Part shown: piece after piece, positions 37,941-47,229 of the stretch
How positions within the stretch are numbered: the stretch's first letter is position 1
How the letters are laid out: each line of letters starts with the position of its first letter
DNA from: a bacterium
Lineage (GTDB): Bacteria; Bdellovibrionota; UBA1018
Assembly: GCA_019751945.1 (NCBI GenBank)
Contig: JAIEMT010000014.1
Coordinates: 118,686 to 182,685, forward strand
DNA: 64,000 nucleotides
Reading direction: 5' to 3'
Position numbers and translations under genes: made by a program
Notes under the pieces: generated by a model
What the model saw: only the letters and a program-made list of their open reading frames with translations
The model's database searches: none
What the model was told of the DNA's origin: nothing

Positions 37941-38858
37941 ATGAAAAAAGTCGCGATTATCGCGAATCGCCAAGCCGGAGGAGGATCAGCAGCGGAGGCA
38001 ATCCGGCAGGCACAGCGCAGCTTGTGGGGCTGGGACTTCGAATATCATTTCCCCAAAAGTCTTTCCGAGATGGCTTCCATCTGTGAATCCTTAGGCTCTC
38101 ATACGCACGAAGCAGCCGTCATTGTAGGGGGGGACGGAACTGTGAACCAGGCCCTTCGTGGCTTGATTAAAAGTCAGGTGCCCCTTTGCGTTTACCCCGG
38201 GGGTACTGCAAACGATTTGGCTGCCGATTTGGGTTTAAAGAAAGATTGGTCTCAGGTTCAGCGCCTTCTAGATTCTCGTGAAACCGATCTCATCGACCTG
38301 ATTGAAGTGAATGGAGTTCCCTTTTCTACGGTCGCTGGAATTGGAATTGGTTCCATCCTCACTTCCGAATTTAATCGAAAGCGCAAGGGGTCCGCAATCT
38401 ACAGCGCGCTCTCGAAACGCTTGCACTCGCATCTCTATTCCTTCTTGAGTGTGAAAACCATTTTGATGCGAAGCGATTATCATTTTGATCTTCGTATTCG
38501 CAGTGACATTTTCGACGAAAAGGTTCGCTCTGCGGCTGTCTTCATTTGCAATCAGTCCAAGCTGGGTGGCGATTTACGCGTGGCCCATCATCGCGTTGAG
38601 AATGACGATCAGAAATTTAGTGTGTTGGTTGTTCCAAAGTGCGGAACCTTGCGGTTGATGCGAGGGCTTGTGGAGTTACGTCTTGGAAAGATGCCTAAGG
38701 ACTTTATCGCTTTTTCAACGGATCGCCTCTCCATTCAAGAAACTCAGGGAAGAAATATCCCAGTATTTGGAGACGGAGACATTCTAGTCGAAAGCTCGAA
38801 ACTCGAATTTAAAATCGCTCCTCGAGCTTTACGAATTTACCGGGAGGGAAATGCATGA
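37941..38858 (+). CDS. Diacylglycerol kinase-like lipid kinase (DAGK catalytic family)
   Basis: KKVAIIANRQAGGGSAAEAI, VIVGGDGTVNQALRG, LCVYPGGTANDLAADLGL. Confidence 0.9.
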   Translation: MKKVAIIANRQAGGGSAAEAIRQAQRSLWGWDFEYHFPKSLSEMASICESLGSHTHEAAVIVGGDGTVNQALRGLIKSQVPLCVYPGGTANDLAADLGLKKDWSQVQRLLDSRETDLIDLIEVNGVPFSTVAGIGIGSILTSEFNRKRKGSAIYSALSKRLHSHLYSFLSVKTILMRSDYHFDLRIRSDIFDEKVRSAAVFICNQSKLGGDLRVAHHRVENDDQKFSVLVVPKCGTLRLMRGLVELRLGKMPKDFIAFSTDRLSIQETQGRNIPVFGDGDILVESSKLEFKIAPRALRIYREGNA

Positions 38859-39925
38859 AGGTTCTCCTGACTGGCGGAACAGGTTTCTTAGGAAAGAAAG
38901 TTCTTTCCCAGCTTCTCCTTCTTCCTCAAGTCACACGTGTTGTCGTGGTAACCCGTACTTTGAAATCTCATCCCAGCCCACGTGTTCACCTTTTAAATCT
39001 GGACCTGTCTCATCCATCGGCCATGAACTCATTGCCAACGGATATTGATTGCGTGGTTCACCTCGCAGGCCTTTACGATTTTGAAGCGGACTTCACGAAG
39101 AACTACATTCAAAACGTAGTGCCTACCTTGAATCTCTTGGACAAGATGCGCGAGCTGAACACAGCGAAACGCGTGCCGCTTTTATTTGCATCGACCTACG
39201 CAGTGGGTTTCGGTTTGAAGAAGCCGTTACTTGAGGAACCGGTGACTCTACTCCCACCTAAGAGCGTTCCCTATGCCTTCTCCAAGGCAACAGCAGAAAA
39301 GGCTGTGACAGAATCAGGAATTCCAGCACAGATTTTTCGGTTTGGAATTCTGGTGGGTGAACAAGAAAATGGCGCGATTGAAAAGGTCGATGGACCGTAT
39401 ACTTTCGTGCGCTTGATTTCCAAGCTCGGTAGCCTTGCTGCATCGCTGAGCCGCCCGAGACATTTCAAAATTTTAACTTCCACTGCAGTAACTCGGTGGG
39501 GTTACTTACCCTTTCCTGGGGACTCTGAAGGAATTCTTCCCTTCGTACCTGTGGACGTCGCAGCAAAAGTGGTGACCCAATCGGTAGACGGCCTCTCGCA
39601 GTGGACGGGCACTCAAGAAATTTACGGTGTCTACAACCCGTCGAGTGTGACGGTAAAAAAATTCAGTGAGCTCCTTCTCGGTGAGTACATGCCGGGGTTT
39701 AAGCCGGTATTTGTTTCTAGTTTGCCGGCGTGGAGTCTTAAGTTCCAGCGAGCCATTACTCAGGTTTCAGGAACGAGCTTTGAATTCGCTTTGAATCCAC
39801 TCCAACTTAGTAATTTGAACTTCGTTGAGAGGTTTAAAGACGTGAGTATTCCACCGTTTGAATCTTATGCTCCGAGTTTCTTTCAGGGATACCAGGACTA
39901 TGTGGGGGAGGGGCCTAACGCATGA
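38855..39925 (+). CDS. NAD(P)-dependent extended SDR (epimerase/reductase)
   Basis: KVLLTGGTGFLGKKVL, CVVHLAGLYD, VPYAFSKATAEKAV; 4-bp overlap. Confidence 0.85.
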   Translation: MKVLLTGGTGFLGKKVLSQLLLLPQVTRVVVVTRTLKSHPSPRVHLLNLDLSHPSAMNSLPTDIDCVVHLAGLYDFEADFTKNYIQNVVPTLNLLDKMRELNTAKRVPLLFASTYAVGFGLKKPLLEEPVTLLPPKSVPYAFSKATAEKAVTESGIPAQIFRFGILVGEQENGAIEKVDGPYTFVRLISKLGSLAASLSRPRHFKILTSTAVTRWGYLPFPGDSEGILPFVPVDVAAKVVTQSVDGLSQWTGTQEIYGVYNPSSVTVKKFSELLLGEYMPGFKPVFVSSLPAWSLKFQRAITQVSGTSFEFALNPLQLSNLNFVERFKDVSIPPFESYAPSFFQGYQDYVGEGPNA

Positions 39926-42057
39926 TTCCCTCTAGTCGTAGAAAAATTCTGGTCATCAATTTCCTAAAAGAAGGACCGGTGGACTCGGAAGTGACCGTCT
40001 TTTCAGGAGCAGAATTTGAGATAGTTCAGCACAAGATTGGTTGGAACTTCGCTGCTGCGGAAGAATTAATTAAGCGCTTTGATGGATACGTAGACGGTAT
40101 TTCTCTCTGTGGTCTTCAAAAGAAGGCCTCGGTCGGAAGGCATCAGTTCATGCACCCCGGCTATCTCGCCATGATGAAAGTGGCTACAAAGACCCCGCTT
40201 TACTTGGCCGACGACGTTCGTGATTTCTTCGCGGATTGGACGATCCAGCGCGTTTTGAAAGAGCAGCCCCAGTTTTTTGCCGGTAAGAAAGTCCTTTTTC
40301 AGGTGGGGATTGTGAGTTCGATTCTGTCTCGAGTGGAGCAAGCAGGCGGTCAGCTCTATGGCGCCGATCCTCTCGTCATTTCCGGTATTCCGCTCTTGCT
40401 GAAGGGGCGACTCGCTTTTCAGACTTTTTTGAGGACCCTAGGCACTTCCCACGGCATTCTTTCTAAGCTTGGCATTGATCCGGGTAGAAGCATGAAGAAT
40501 CAACGCGTGCTCAAGCAACTCGACAAGTGGGTTCGGGACGCGGATATCTTTGTCGCATTCAACAACATGTTGGATCGCATGGCGTCGCTGGAATGCTTAC
40601 GCGGAAAAATTCTCTTGGTTGATTATCTGAACGCGGACACGCGTGCGCGACTGGATGAATTGGACCTCGCTCAGATTGTGGAGTTTACTCCGGACCATCC
40701 GATGTTGAATCCCATTCGGAGTCGGCATTTTTCAGTTCTTTCGGCACTCATTGATCAGAAGCGGATGCAGGACGATAGTCCCTGCGGCTTTGACGAGTAT
40801 TTGTTGAAGTGGACTCAGGAACAGAACATCAGTCCGAAGAAGCTCTCATCTTCACGTGGCGTTGTTCGTCGATGCGCTTTCATAGTTCATCCTCTTTCCT
40901 TGCAGCAGCTCTGCGAGGGATCGAAGGTTCCGTTCTTGCCAGTCGCTCCCAAAACTGTTCAGAAGACGGCTGCCGACGTGATGGGACGCCTCCCGATTTT
41001 CAAGTTCGGAACTTTAAAGGGGGCTGTCAGCGAAGCGAATGGCCAAGAAGTCGTTTGCGACATTTACGCCATGGCGGCCACTCCCGCTGGTTTGATGGGA
41101 ATGGATGAACAGTATGTTTACAAACGCCTGGTAGACGGAGCCGAGCTAGCTAAGAAAAATGGAGCGGCCATCTTAGGGTTGGGTGCCTATACGAAAGTCG
41201 TGGGTGACAGTGGAGTGACGGTAGCGAGAAAGGCCCCCATCCCGGTAACGACTGGGAATTCTTATTCGTCTTCTTCGACTCTTTGGGCTGCTCGGGAAAT
41301 GGTGGAGCGTCTTGGAATCTATTCACGCCCCGAAAATGGAATGATTCGAAAAGCGATGGTCATCGGCGCTACTGGAAGCATTGGCCGAGTTTCTTCCATT
41401 CTGGTTTCCTTAGTGGCGAATGAAATCGTCCTCGTGGCTGTTCGTCCGGACAAACTTTTAGAGCTCCGTCAGGAAATTTTGGAAATGTCTCCGTCCACGA
41501 AGGTGAAAGTTACCACTCAACCCACTGCTGAGGACTTGGCGGACACCGATCTCATTGTGACAGCGACTTCAAATCGCGATGGTTCTGTTTTGAATATGGA
41601 TCTAGTGAAGCCAGGAGCTGTGGTTTGTGATTGCTCGCGGCCCTTAGATATTGGGGCCGAAGAAGCTGCAAAGCGTCCCGATGTTCTCGTGATTGAGAGC
41701 GGCGAAATTCTCCTTCCTGGAAATCTCACCATCGACTGTGACATCGGTCTGCCAAAACCAGTGGTTTACGCCTGCTTGGCAGAGACGGTGCTTCTGACGA
41801 TGGAAGGCCGTTACGAAAGCTACTCCCTCTCGAAACAGCTTTCGATGGAGAAGGTGAAAGAAATTTATAAGATCGGAATCAAGCATGGAGCGAAGCTCGC
41901 CAGCATCTGCGGTCCCACAGGGGTGATCACAGACGAACAGATTCAACGCTGTCGGGAATTAGCTCGCGAACGCCTCAAGACTTGGAATGGCGGAGGCAGG
42001 CAGAAGAACTATGACGAATCAGTACTTTCAAGACCTGAATTACACATTAGCCAATGA
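39922..42057 (+). CDS. Unknown N-terminal domain fused to long-chain acyl-ACP reductase (AAR)-like C-terminal domain
   Basis: C-terminal half: AFIVHPLS, GAAILGLGAYTKVVGDSGVTVARKAPIPVTTGNSYSSSSTLWAAREM, AMVIGATGSIGRVSSILVS, ETVLLTMEGRYESYSLSKQLSMEKVKEIYKIGIKHG. Confidence 0.7.
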   Translation: MIPSSRRKILVINFLKEGPVDSEVTVFSGAEFEIVQHKIGWNFAAAEELIKRFDGYVDGISLCGLQKKASVGRHQFMHPGYLAMMKVATKTPLYLADDVRDFFADWTIQRVLKEQPQFFAGKKVLFQVGIVSSILSRVEQAGGQLYGADPLVISGIPLLLKGRLAFQTFLRTLGTSHGILSKLGIDPGRSMKNQRVLKQLDKWVRDADIFVAFNNMLDRMASLECLRGKILLVDYLNADTRARLDELDLAQIVEFTPDHPMLNPIRSRHFSVLSALIDQKRMQDDSPCGFDEYLLKWTQEQNISPKKLSSSRGVVRRCAFIVHPLSLQQLCEGSKVPFLPVAPKTVQKTAADVMGRLPIFKFGTLKGAVSEANGQEVVCDIYAMAATPAGLMGMDEQYVYKRLVDGAELAKKNGAAILGLGAYTKVVGDSGVTVARKAPIPVTTGNSYSSSSTLWAAREMVERLGIYSRPENGMIRKAMVIGATGSIGRVSSILVSLVANEIVLVAVRPDKLLELRQEILEMSPSTKVKVTTQPTAEDLADTDLIVTATSNRDGSVLNMDLVKPGAVVCDCSRPLDIGAEEAAKRPDVLVIESGEILLPGNLTIDCDIGLPKPVVYACLAETVLLTMEGRYESYSLSKQLSMEKVKEIYKIGIKHGAKLASICGPTGVITDEQIQRCRELARERLKTWNGGGRQKNYDESVLSRPELHISQ

Positions 42058-43099
42058 GGATACGGCTCTCGAAGTCGCGATCCTTCCGGAAAATGCGAAG
42101 CATGTTGTCTCTGTGGCGGGGAGCGGTGGAAGAGTTCTGCCGCTACTCAGTCGCTTTCCAGAGCGCTTGACCTGTGTGGATGTTTCCAAAGAACAGCTCG
42201 CGCTGACAGAGCTTCGAATTGAATCCGTTCGAGCGCTTTCGCACGAAGACTTCGTAGCTTTCTGGGGATACCCCCCTAAGGCAATGACTCCGGAGCGTCG
42301 CCAGGAGTGTTTTGAGAAAATCAATCTCACGTCTGGCTCTCAGGAGTTTTTGAGGAAGTATTTCGAAAAGCGGAACTGGGGCAGCATCCTTTACGATGGG
42401 AAGTGGGAAAAAACTTTCGCTCGCTTGAGTCGAGTGAATCGCTCGATCACCGGGGCGAAGGGGCTGGGGTTGTTTACCGCTCTGACCCCGGAGGAGCACA
42501 CGGCTTATCTGAAAAAGAAGTTTCCCCGAAAAGCCTGGTTCTTAGTGATCTTCTTGTTGGGGAACGCCACCGTATTTAACGCCCTTCTCTATAAGGGACA
42601 TTTTCCTAAGAAGAATATTTCTCGGTCCTTTATTCGATTTTACCTGGATGCCTTTGATCGTCTTTTTAAGCAGGGTCCTGCACGTCAAAACTTCTTCATG
42701 CAGCTTTTATTTTTTGGACGCGTTTTATTTGCCGAGGGCTGTCCAATCGAATGCGAAAAAGAAATTTTTGAAAAGTGTAAATCGGCTCTTGCAAAAACAA
42801 AGGTGGAATATGTTCGGGGCGATCTCATGAAGGTGGTTCAAGAGAGTGATCAGGACATCGATTTTCTGAGTTTCTCTGATGTTCCATCCTATTTCTCGGG
42901 TGATACGGAAAAGAATTTTATGCAGCGCGTGCGTCCTAAGCTTTCAAAGGACGGTACCGTGGTGGTTCGAAACTATCTCCATGTTCCAAAGGACGTGGAT
43001 ACAACGGGTTTTGATTTGGTCTCCGATCAGTACAAATCTGCCATCGACGCTGAAAAAGTTCAGGTTTACTTGGTTGATGTTTACCGGAGGCGCCAGTGA
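42011..43099 (+). CDS. DUF3419/BtaA-like 3-amino-3-carboxypropyltransferase family protein
   Basis: HVVSVAGSGGRVLPLLSRFPERLTCVDVSKEQLALTELRIESVR; VEYVRGDLMKVV; FLSFSDVPSYF. Confidence 0.7.
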   Translation: MTNQYFQDLNYTLANEDTALEVAILPENAKHVVSVAGSGGRVLPLLSRFPERLTCVDVSKEQLALTELRIESVRALSHEDFVAFWGYPPKAMTPERRQECFEKINLTSGSQEFLRKYFEKRNWGSILYDGKWEKTFARLSRVNRSITGAKGLGLFTALTPEEHTAYLKKKFPRKAWFLVIFLLGNATVFNALLYKGHFPKKNISRSFIRFYLDAFDRLFKQGPARQNFFMQLLFFGRVLFAEGCPIECEKEIFEKCKSALAKTKVEYVRGDLMKVVQESDQDIDFLSFSDVPSYFSGDTEKNFMQRVRPKLSKDGTVVVRNYLHVPKDVDTTGFDLVSDQYKSAIDAEKVQVYLVDVYRRRQ

Positions 43100-43842
43100 A
43101 GGCATTGATTGTCACCTCCGAGGTCACTTACGTTCCTAGGAACTATGCCGACCTCTTTGTTGAACTCGTTGCTGGTGCTCGTGAGCACTTGGCGGGTTTG
43201 ATGGTGCTGAGCAATGCGGAGCCGAAGCTTTGGCTAAAAGTCATGGGTCTGGGTGCTCTGGGTTGTCGCAATATGGCTGGAACGCTGGCCAAAAACTTAG
43301 TGAGCCTTCGTCAAAAGTCCCGAGAAAAAATTTTTGAATCAGCAGGGCTTCCAGTCTATCGCGCTTCAACGATGAATGAGCCGGCCGTCATTGATTGGGT
43401 GAGAGATCAATCCATTGACCTCATCGTGAATGTTCGCACGCGCTGCATCTATCGAAGGGATATTTTGAAGGCACCGCGCCTGGGCTGCTTAAATATTCAC
43501 CACGGCTTGTTGCCCGAGTATCGGGGCACTCTCTGTGATCTCTATGCTTTGTACGAAAGAAGACCCGCTGGTTTCACTATTCACGTCATGAATGAAAAAG
43601 TCGATGCCGGCCAGATCCTTGTTAGGAAGGCCGTGTCCCAGGGAGATGACCGAAACTATTTAGACTACCTAGCGCGCACAGGCGCCGAAGAGGGTAGAGC
43701 GCTCGCAGCTTTGTTGAACGACGTTGCTGCGCTGAACTCCCTGCCTGAAGGAGTTCCCAATAGCTGCGCCAAGCCTATTTATACCCGAAATCCAAATCGT
43801 AAACAGATCGCACAGATTCGAAAGGCAGGAATGGTATTATGA
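43096..43842 (+). CDS. Formyltransferase-family protein
   Basis: LGCLNIHHGLLPEYRGTLCDLYALYERRPAGFTIHVMNEKVDAGQILV. Confidence 0.85.
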   Translation: MKALIVTSEVTYVPRNYADLFVELVAGAREHLAGLMVLSNAEPKLWLKVMGLGALGCRNMAGTLAKNLVSLRQKSREKIFESAGLPVYRASTMNEPAVIDWVRDQSIDLIVNVRTRCIYRRDILKAPRLGCLNIHHGLLPEYRGTLCDLYALYERRPAGFTIHVMNEKVDAGQILVRKAVSQGDDRNYLDYLARTGAEEGRALAALLNDVAALNSLPEGVPNSCAKPIYTRNPNRKQIAQIRKAGMVL

Positions 43843-44585
43843 GTGAGAGAGCGACCACAGCAAGCATGCCGTGGCTCCAGTGTTTTCACGGGTCTCCCGG
43901 AATCCCAACGGATTTCGATGAAATGGCGAAGCATGTTCGCCAAGTGAACATCGTCGCACTTCCTCGTCAAGGTTACAGCGGTGCAGAGGCCAGTTCTGAA
44001 TCACCTGACGGAGCTCGATTCCTACTGGGGTACTCCTGGGGAGTGGTGGATTCCTTGAAACAAGCCGTTCAATTGCTGGAAGAAAATCCTTCGGCGTTGA
44101 AGGGAGTAATCTTGGTAGCTCCCTATTTATTTCTAAAGGCTGAAGTCAGTTCCTTAAAAAAGCTGATTTTGAATCTGCCCGGAATTGGAAAAGCACTTTT
44201 AAAAAAAGTGGGTTCTGGAGCTGTGGACGAAATGATTGTGAAGAGCTCGCTTCCGAAATCCGTTCCAGCTGGCTACTGGCGGGCCGCTGAATCCTACAAG
44301 CAACCCGATGTTTTGAAGCGGTCTGTCTTAGAGAAGTCGGTTTCCGTATCGCAAGTTCAGGAATTACTTCGCCGTTTGAGTGCTGCAGACGTCCCCGTGG
44401 GAATTCTCTGGGGAGAGCATGATCAAACGAGCCGCTACATCGAACAAGTTGCCCCGATTCTCAAAGAAGTTCCCTACGCGCGTGTTTTGCGTCTTTCAGA
44501 TGCAGGGCATGCGATTCCTTGGACTCATCCCAAACAAATGGCTGCCGCAGTTGAAGAACTCATGGAGGTCAAAAAGTGGAATTGA
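43839..44585 (+). CDS. Alpha/beta hydrolase
   Basis: WLQCFHGSPGIPTDFDEMAKHV, LLGYSWGVVDSLKQ, GILWGEHDQTSRYIEQVAPIL, DAGHAIPWTHP. Confidence 0.75.
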   Translation: MSERATTASMPWLQCFHGSPGIPTDFDEMAKHVRQVNIVALPRQGYSGAEASSESPDGARFLLGYSWGVVDSLKQAVQLLEENPSALKGVILVAPYLFLKAEVSSLKKLILNLPGIGKALLKKVGSGAVDEMIVKSSLPKSVPAGYWRAAESYKQPDVLKRSVLEKSVSVSQVQELLRRLSAADVPVGILWGEHDQTSRYIEQVAPILKEVPYARVLRLSDAGHAIPWTHPKQMAAAVEELMEVKKWN

Positions 44586-46303
44586 ATCAAAAGGCCGGAT
44601 ATTTTTCAGGCGAGCATGTTCGAAATAATGTGCACGCATTCTTAGACGATCACATGAAGCGCGACCCAAAGCGGGTTGTTTTAAAATGGGTTCCGATGCA
44701 GGTACTCCTGGCTCGAGCTGCTCAACCATCGAATGATCCACTTCCGCACGAGTCGATCACGGTTGAAGGATTGCACGAGCGCATTGGTCATCTCGCTGCT
44801 GGCTTCCAGCAGCTGGGATTGGGAAAAGGGGATCGAGTGATCCTTTTTGTTCCGATGTCGATGCCGCTCTATGCTTCGATGTTTGCCCTTCAAAAAATTG
44901 GCGCTATCCCCGTGTTTTTGGATTCTTGGGCGCGTCGGCAGCATCTCGGTGCAAGCGCTAAGATCGTAGAACCTAAAGCGATGATCAGTTTTGAGAAGGC
45001 TTTCGAGCTCTGTGATCAGGTTCCTGAACTCGCTGAAATCGGGATGAAGATTTGCGTTGGCCCGACTGCGGGATTGAAAAAATATTCTGGTCATTTGGAG
45101 CAGCTTCTTCAGACTCCGGGGTTTGCGGAAGTCACTCCTGTTGAGCAGGAGCACACCGCTTTGATCACTTTTACAACGGGTAGTTCGGGCGTTCCTAAAG
45201 GTGCGAATCGAACTCATCGCTTTTTGGCGGCTCAGCATTACGCCCTTGATACCTGTATTCCTTACACGGACGGGGATGTTGATCTCCCGGTGTTTCCCAT
45301 TTTCTCTCTCAATAATTTAGCAGCTGGAGTTCCGACGGTGATTCCAGCCTTCGACATTGGTACCCCCGGTGATCGCGATCCAGAAATTCTGTTGGGACAG
45401 CTGCTTTCCACCGGAACGACCTGTACGACGCTCTCACCATCGCTCTTTAGTCGTCTCGCTTCGTTCTGTTTGGCGAAGAACATTCAGCTCCCGCAGCTTC
45501 GCAGAGTCGTAACGGGGGGCGCGCCGGTCAGCCGAGACAATGTCATGGACTTTCAAAAAATCGCCCCGAAAGCGCAGATTTGGGTTCTCTTTGGAAGTAC
45601 TGAGGCTGAGCCGATGGCCCATATTGAAGGCCACGAAATGGTTTCGATGAAAACCAAGGCTTCCGAAGATCCGGAATGGGTGGATGAAGGGGTCAATGTT
45701 GGAAAAATGGCCGACGGACTCGATTTCAAATTCCTGAAAATTCAAAAGGGTACGGTTGAGATTCAATCTTCTGCAGATTGGAAGAATCTTGAAGTTCCGC
45801 AGGGCGAAGTCGGTGAATTGATTGTCGCGGGTGAGCACGTCTGTCGCAACTATTATAATGATGACGAAGCTTTCAAGCGGGCCAAAATCCTGGATGCCAA
45901 TGGCGTCGTTTGGCATCGAACCGGAGATCTCGGGCGCTTAGATTCCTACGGCTACCTCTGGATCGTGGGACGGGTTCATAACGCGATTCAACGGGGTGGA
46001 CGCTACGAATTCCCTGTTCGAGCAGAGATGATTTTGAAGAAGTTGCCGTTTGTGAAGCTGGCTGCTTATTTGGGAATTCCCGACCCACAACTGGGAGAAA
46101 AGGCCGTGTGCGTGGTGACGGGCGATGATGTCGGAAATTCTCACTCTCAGTGGAAATCTGAAATCGAACGCATCATGAAGAAGAATGGAGTGCCGGTTGA
46201 TCAAGTCGTGATCACCCAGTCTATTCCGATGGATCCGCGACACCACTCTAAAGTGGAATACGAAGTTCTCAAGAAAGAGCTCACAGCAGCTCAATTGGTA
46301 TAA
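44576..46303 (+). CDS. AMP-dependent synthetase/ligase, OleC/FAAL-like
   Basis: ALITFTTGSSGVPKGANRTHRFLAAQHYAL...DGDVDLPVFPIFSLNNLAAGVPTVIPAF; WHRTGDLGRLDSYGYLWIVGR. Confidence 0.85.
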   Translation: MELNQKAGYFSGEHVRNNVHAFLDDHMKRDPKRVVLKWVPMQVLLARAAQPSNDPLPHESITVEGLHERIGHLAAGFQQLGLGKGDRVILFVPMSMPLYASMFALQKIGAIPVFLDSWARRQHLGASAKIVEPKAMISFEKAFELCDQVPELAEIGMKICVGPTAGLKKYSGHLEQLLQTPGFAEVTPVEQEHTALITFTTGSSGVPKGANRTHRFLAAQHYALDTCIPYTDGDVDLPVFPIFSLNNLAAGVPTVIPAFDIGTPGDRDPEILLGQLLSTGTTCTTLSPSLFSRLASFCLAKNIQLPQLRRVVTGGAPVSRDNVMDFQKIAPKAQIWVLFGSTEAEPMAHIEGHEMVSMKTKASEDPEWVDEGVNVGKMADGLDFKFLKIQKGTVEIQSSADWKNLEVPQGEVGELIVAGEHVCRNYYNDDEAFKRAKILDANGVVWHRTGDLGRLDSYGYLWIVGRVHNAIQRGGRYEFPVRAEMILKKLPFVKLAAYLGIPDPQLGEKAVCVVTGDDVGNSHSQWKSEIERIMKKNGVPVDQVVITQSIPMDPRHHSKVEYEVLKKELTAAQLV

Positions 46304-46305
46304 CA

Positions 46306-47229
46306 ATGCTTCAACGGTGGTGGACTTTTACTCAAGAGCGTTTTGAACCGATCTCACACTTTGTGATGATCAGTTTCTTTTTCTTGGGTCATTGGATCGT
46401 CGCTGACTATTTTATGAGGTATCCAGCGTGGTCGAGTCTCGGCATGCCGGTATGGAAGATTCTTCTTCTTTACTTGGGGACCTGGGTGTTCTTTTTTAAG
46501 TTACGCCTCTATGACGAGATTAAGGATTACGCATTCGACCTCAAATACAACCCCGATCGACCGTTAGCTCGGGGTCTTTTAAAAAAGTCTGAAGTTCAAA
46601 CCGGAATTCTAATTTGCATTTTTATTGAACTTCTCTTTGCTCAATGGGTGGGCATGCCCGCCTTTGTGGGGATGTTAGTGGCAGTGGTCTACTCGTTGTT
46701 GATGTACAAGGAATTCTTTGTCGGAAAAATTCTAAGAAACTATCTAACTACCTACGCGCTGACTCATACGATTGTGTCCTCTCTTTTATCGGTTGCTCTT
46801 TTGAGCGCGTTGACAGCTCGCTATCCTTGGAATCTCAACTATCCCCTTATTTTCTTCGCCCTGAATAGTTGGATGATTTTTAATGTTTTTGAGTTTGGTC
46901 GAAAGACCTTTGTCTCCTCGGAAGAGAAGAAGGAGGTAGAGACTTATTCCAAGCTTTTCGGGCGATCTGGCGCAGTGATTTTGGTTTTAGTGATGGTGCT
47001 TTTGTCGGCATCTCTTCTGAGTCAGGTTCGGTTTGGATTTCTCCATCATTTAATGTTCACTCTATTTTGGTTGACCTTAGCCGTTGCTGTTTCTGGAGTG
47101 ATTTATGTTCGAAAGAATACAAAACAATCCGCAAAGATTTATCGGGCCGTAGTTTCCACCTATTTGGTAGCGGTCTATGCCGCGGTTATTCTTTTCTGTT
47201 GGTTTCATTCTAACGGGGTGACTTCATGA
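46306..47229 (+). CDS. UbiA-family prenyltransferase
   Basis: Polytopic; FFFKLRLYDEIKDYAFDLKYNPDRPLARGLL matches the UbiA Asp-rich motif and NPxRPL. Confidence 0.8.
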   Translation: MLQRWWTFTQERFEPISHFVMISFFFLGHWIVADYFMRYPAWSSLGMPVWKILLLYLGTWVFFFKLRLYDEIKDYAFDLKYNPDRPLARGLLKKSEVQTGILICIFIELLFAQWVGMPAFVGMLVAVVYSLLMYKEFFVGKILRNYLTTYALTHTIVSSLLSVALLSALTARYPWNLNYPLIFFALNSWMIFNVFEFGRKTFVSSEEKKEVETYSKLFGRSGAVILVLVMVLLSASLLSQVRFGFLHHLMFTLFWLTLAVAVSGVIYVRKNTKQSAKIYRAVVSTYLVAVYAAVILFCWFHSNGVTS

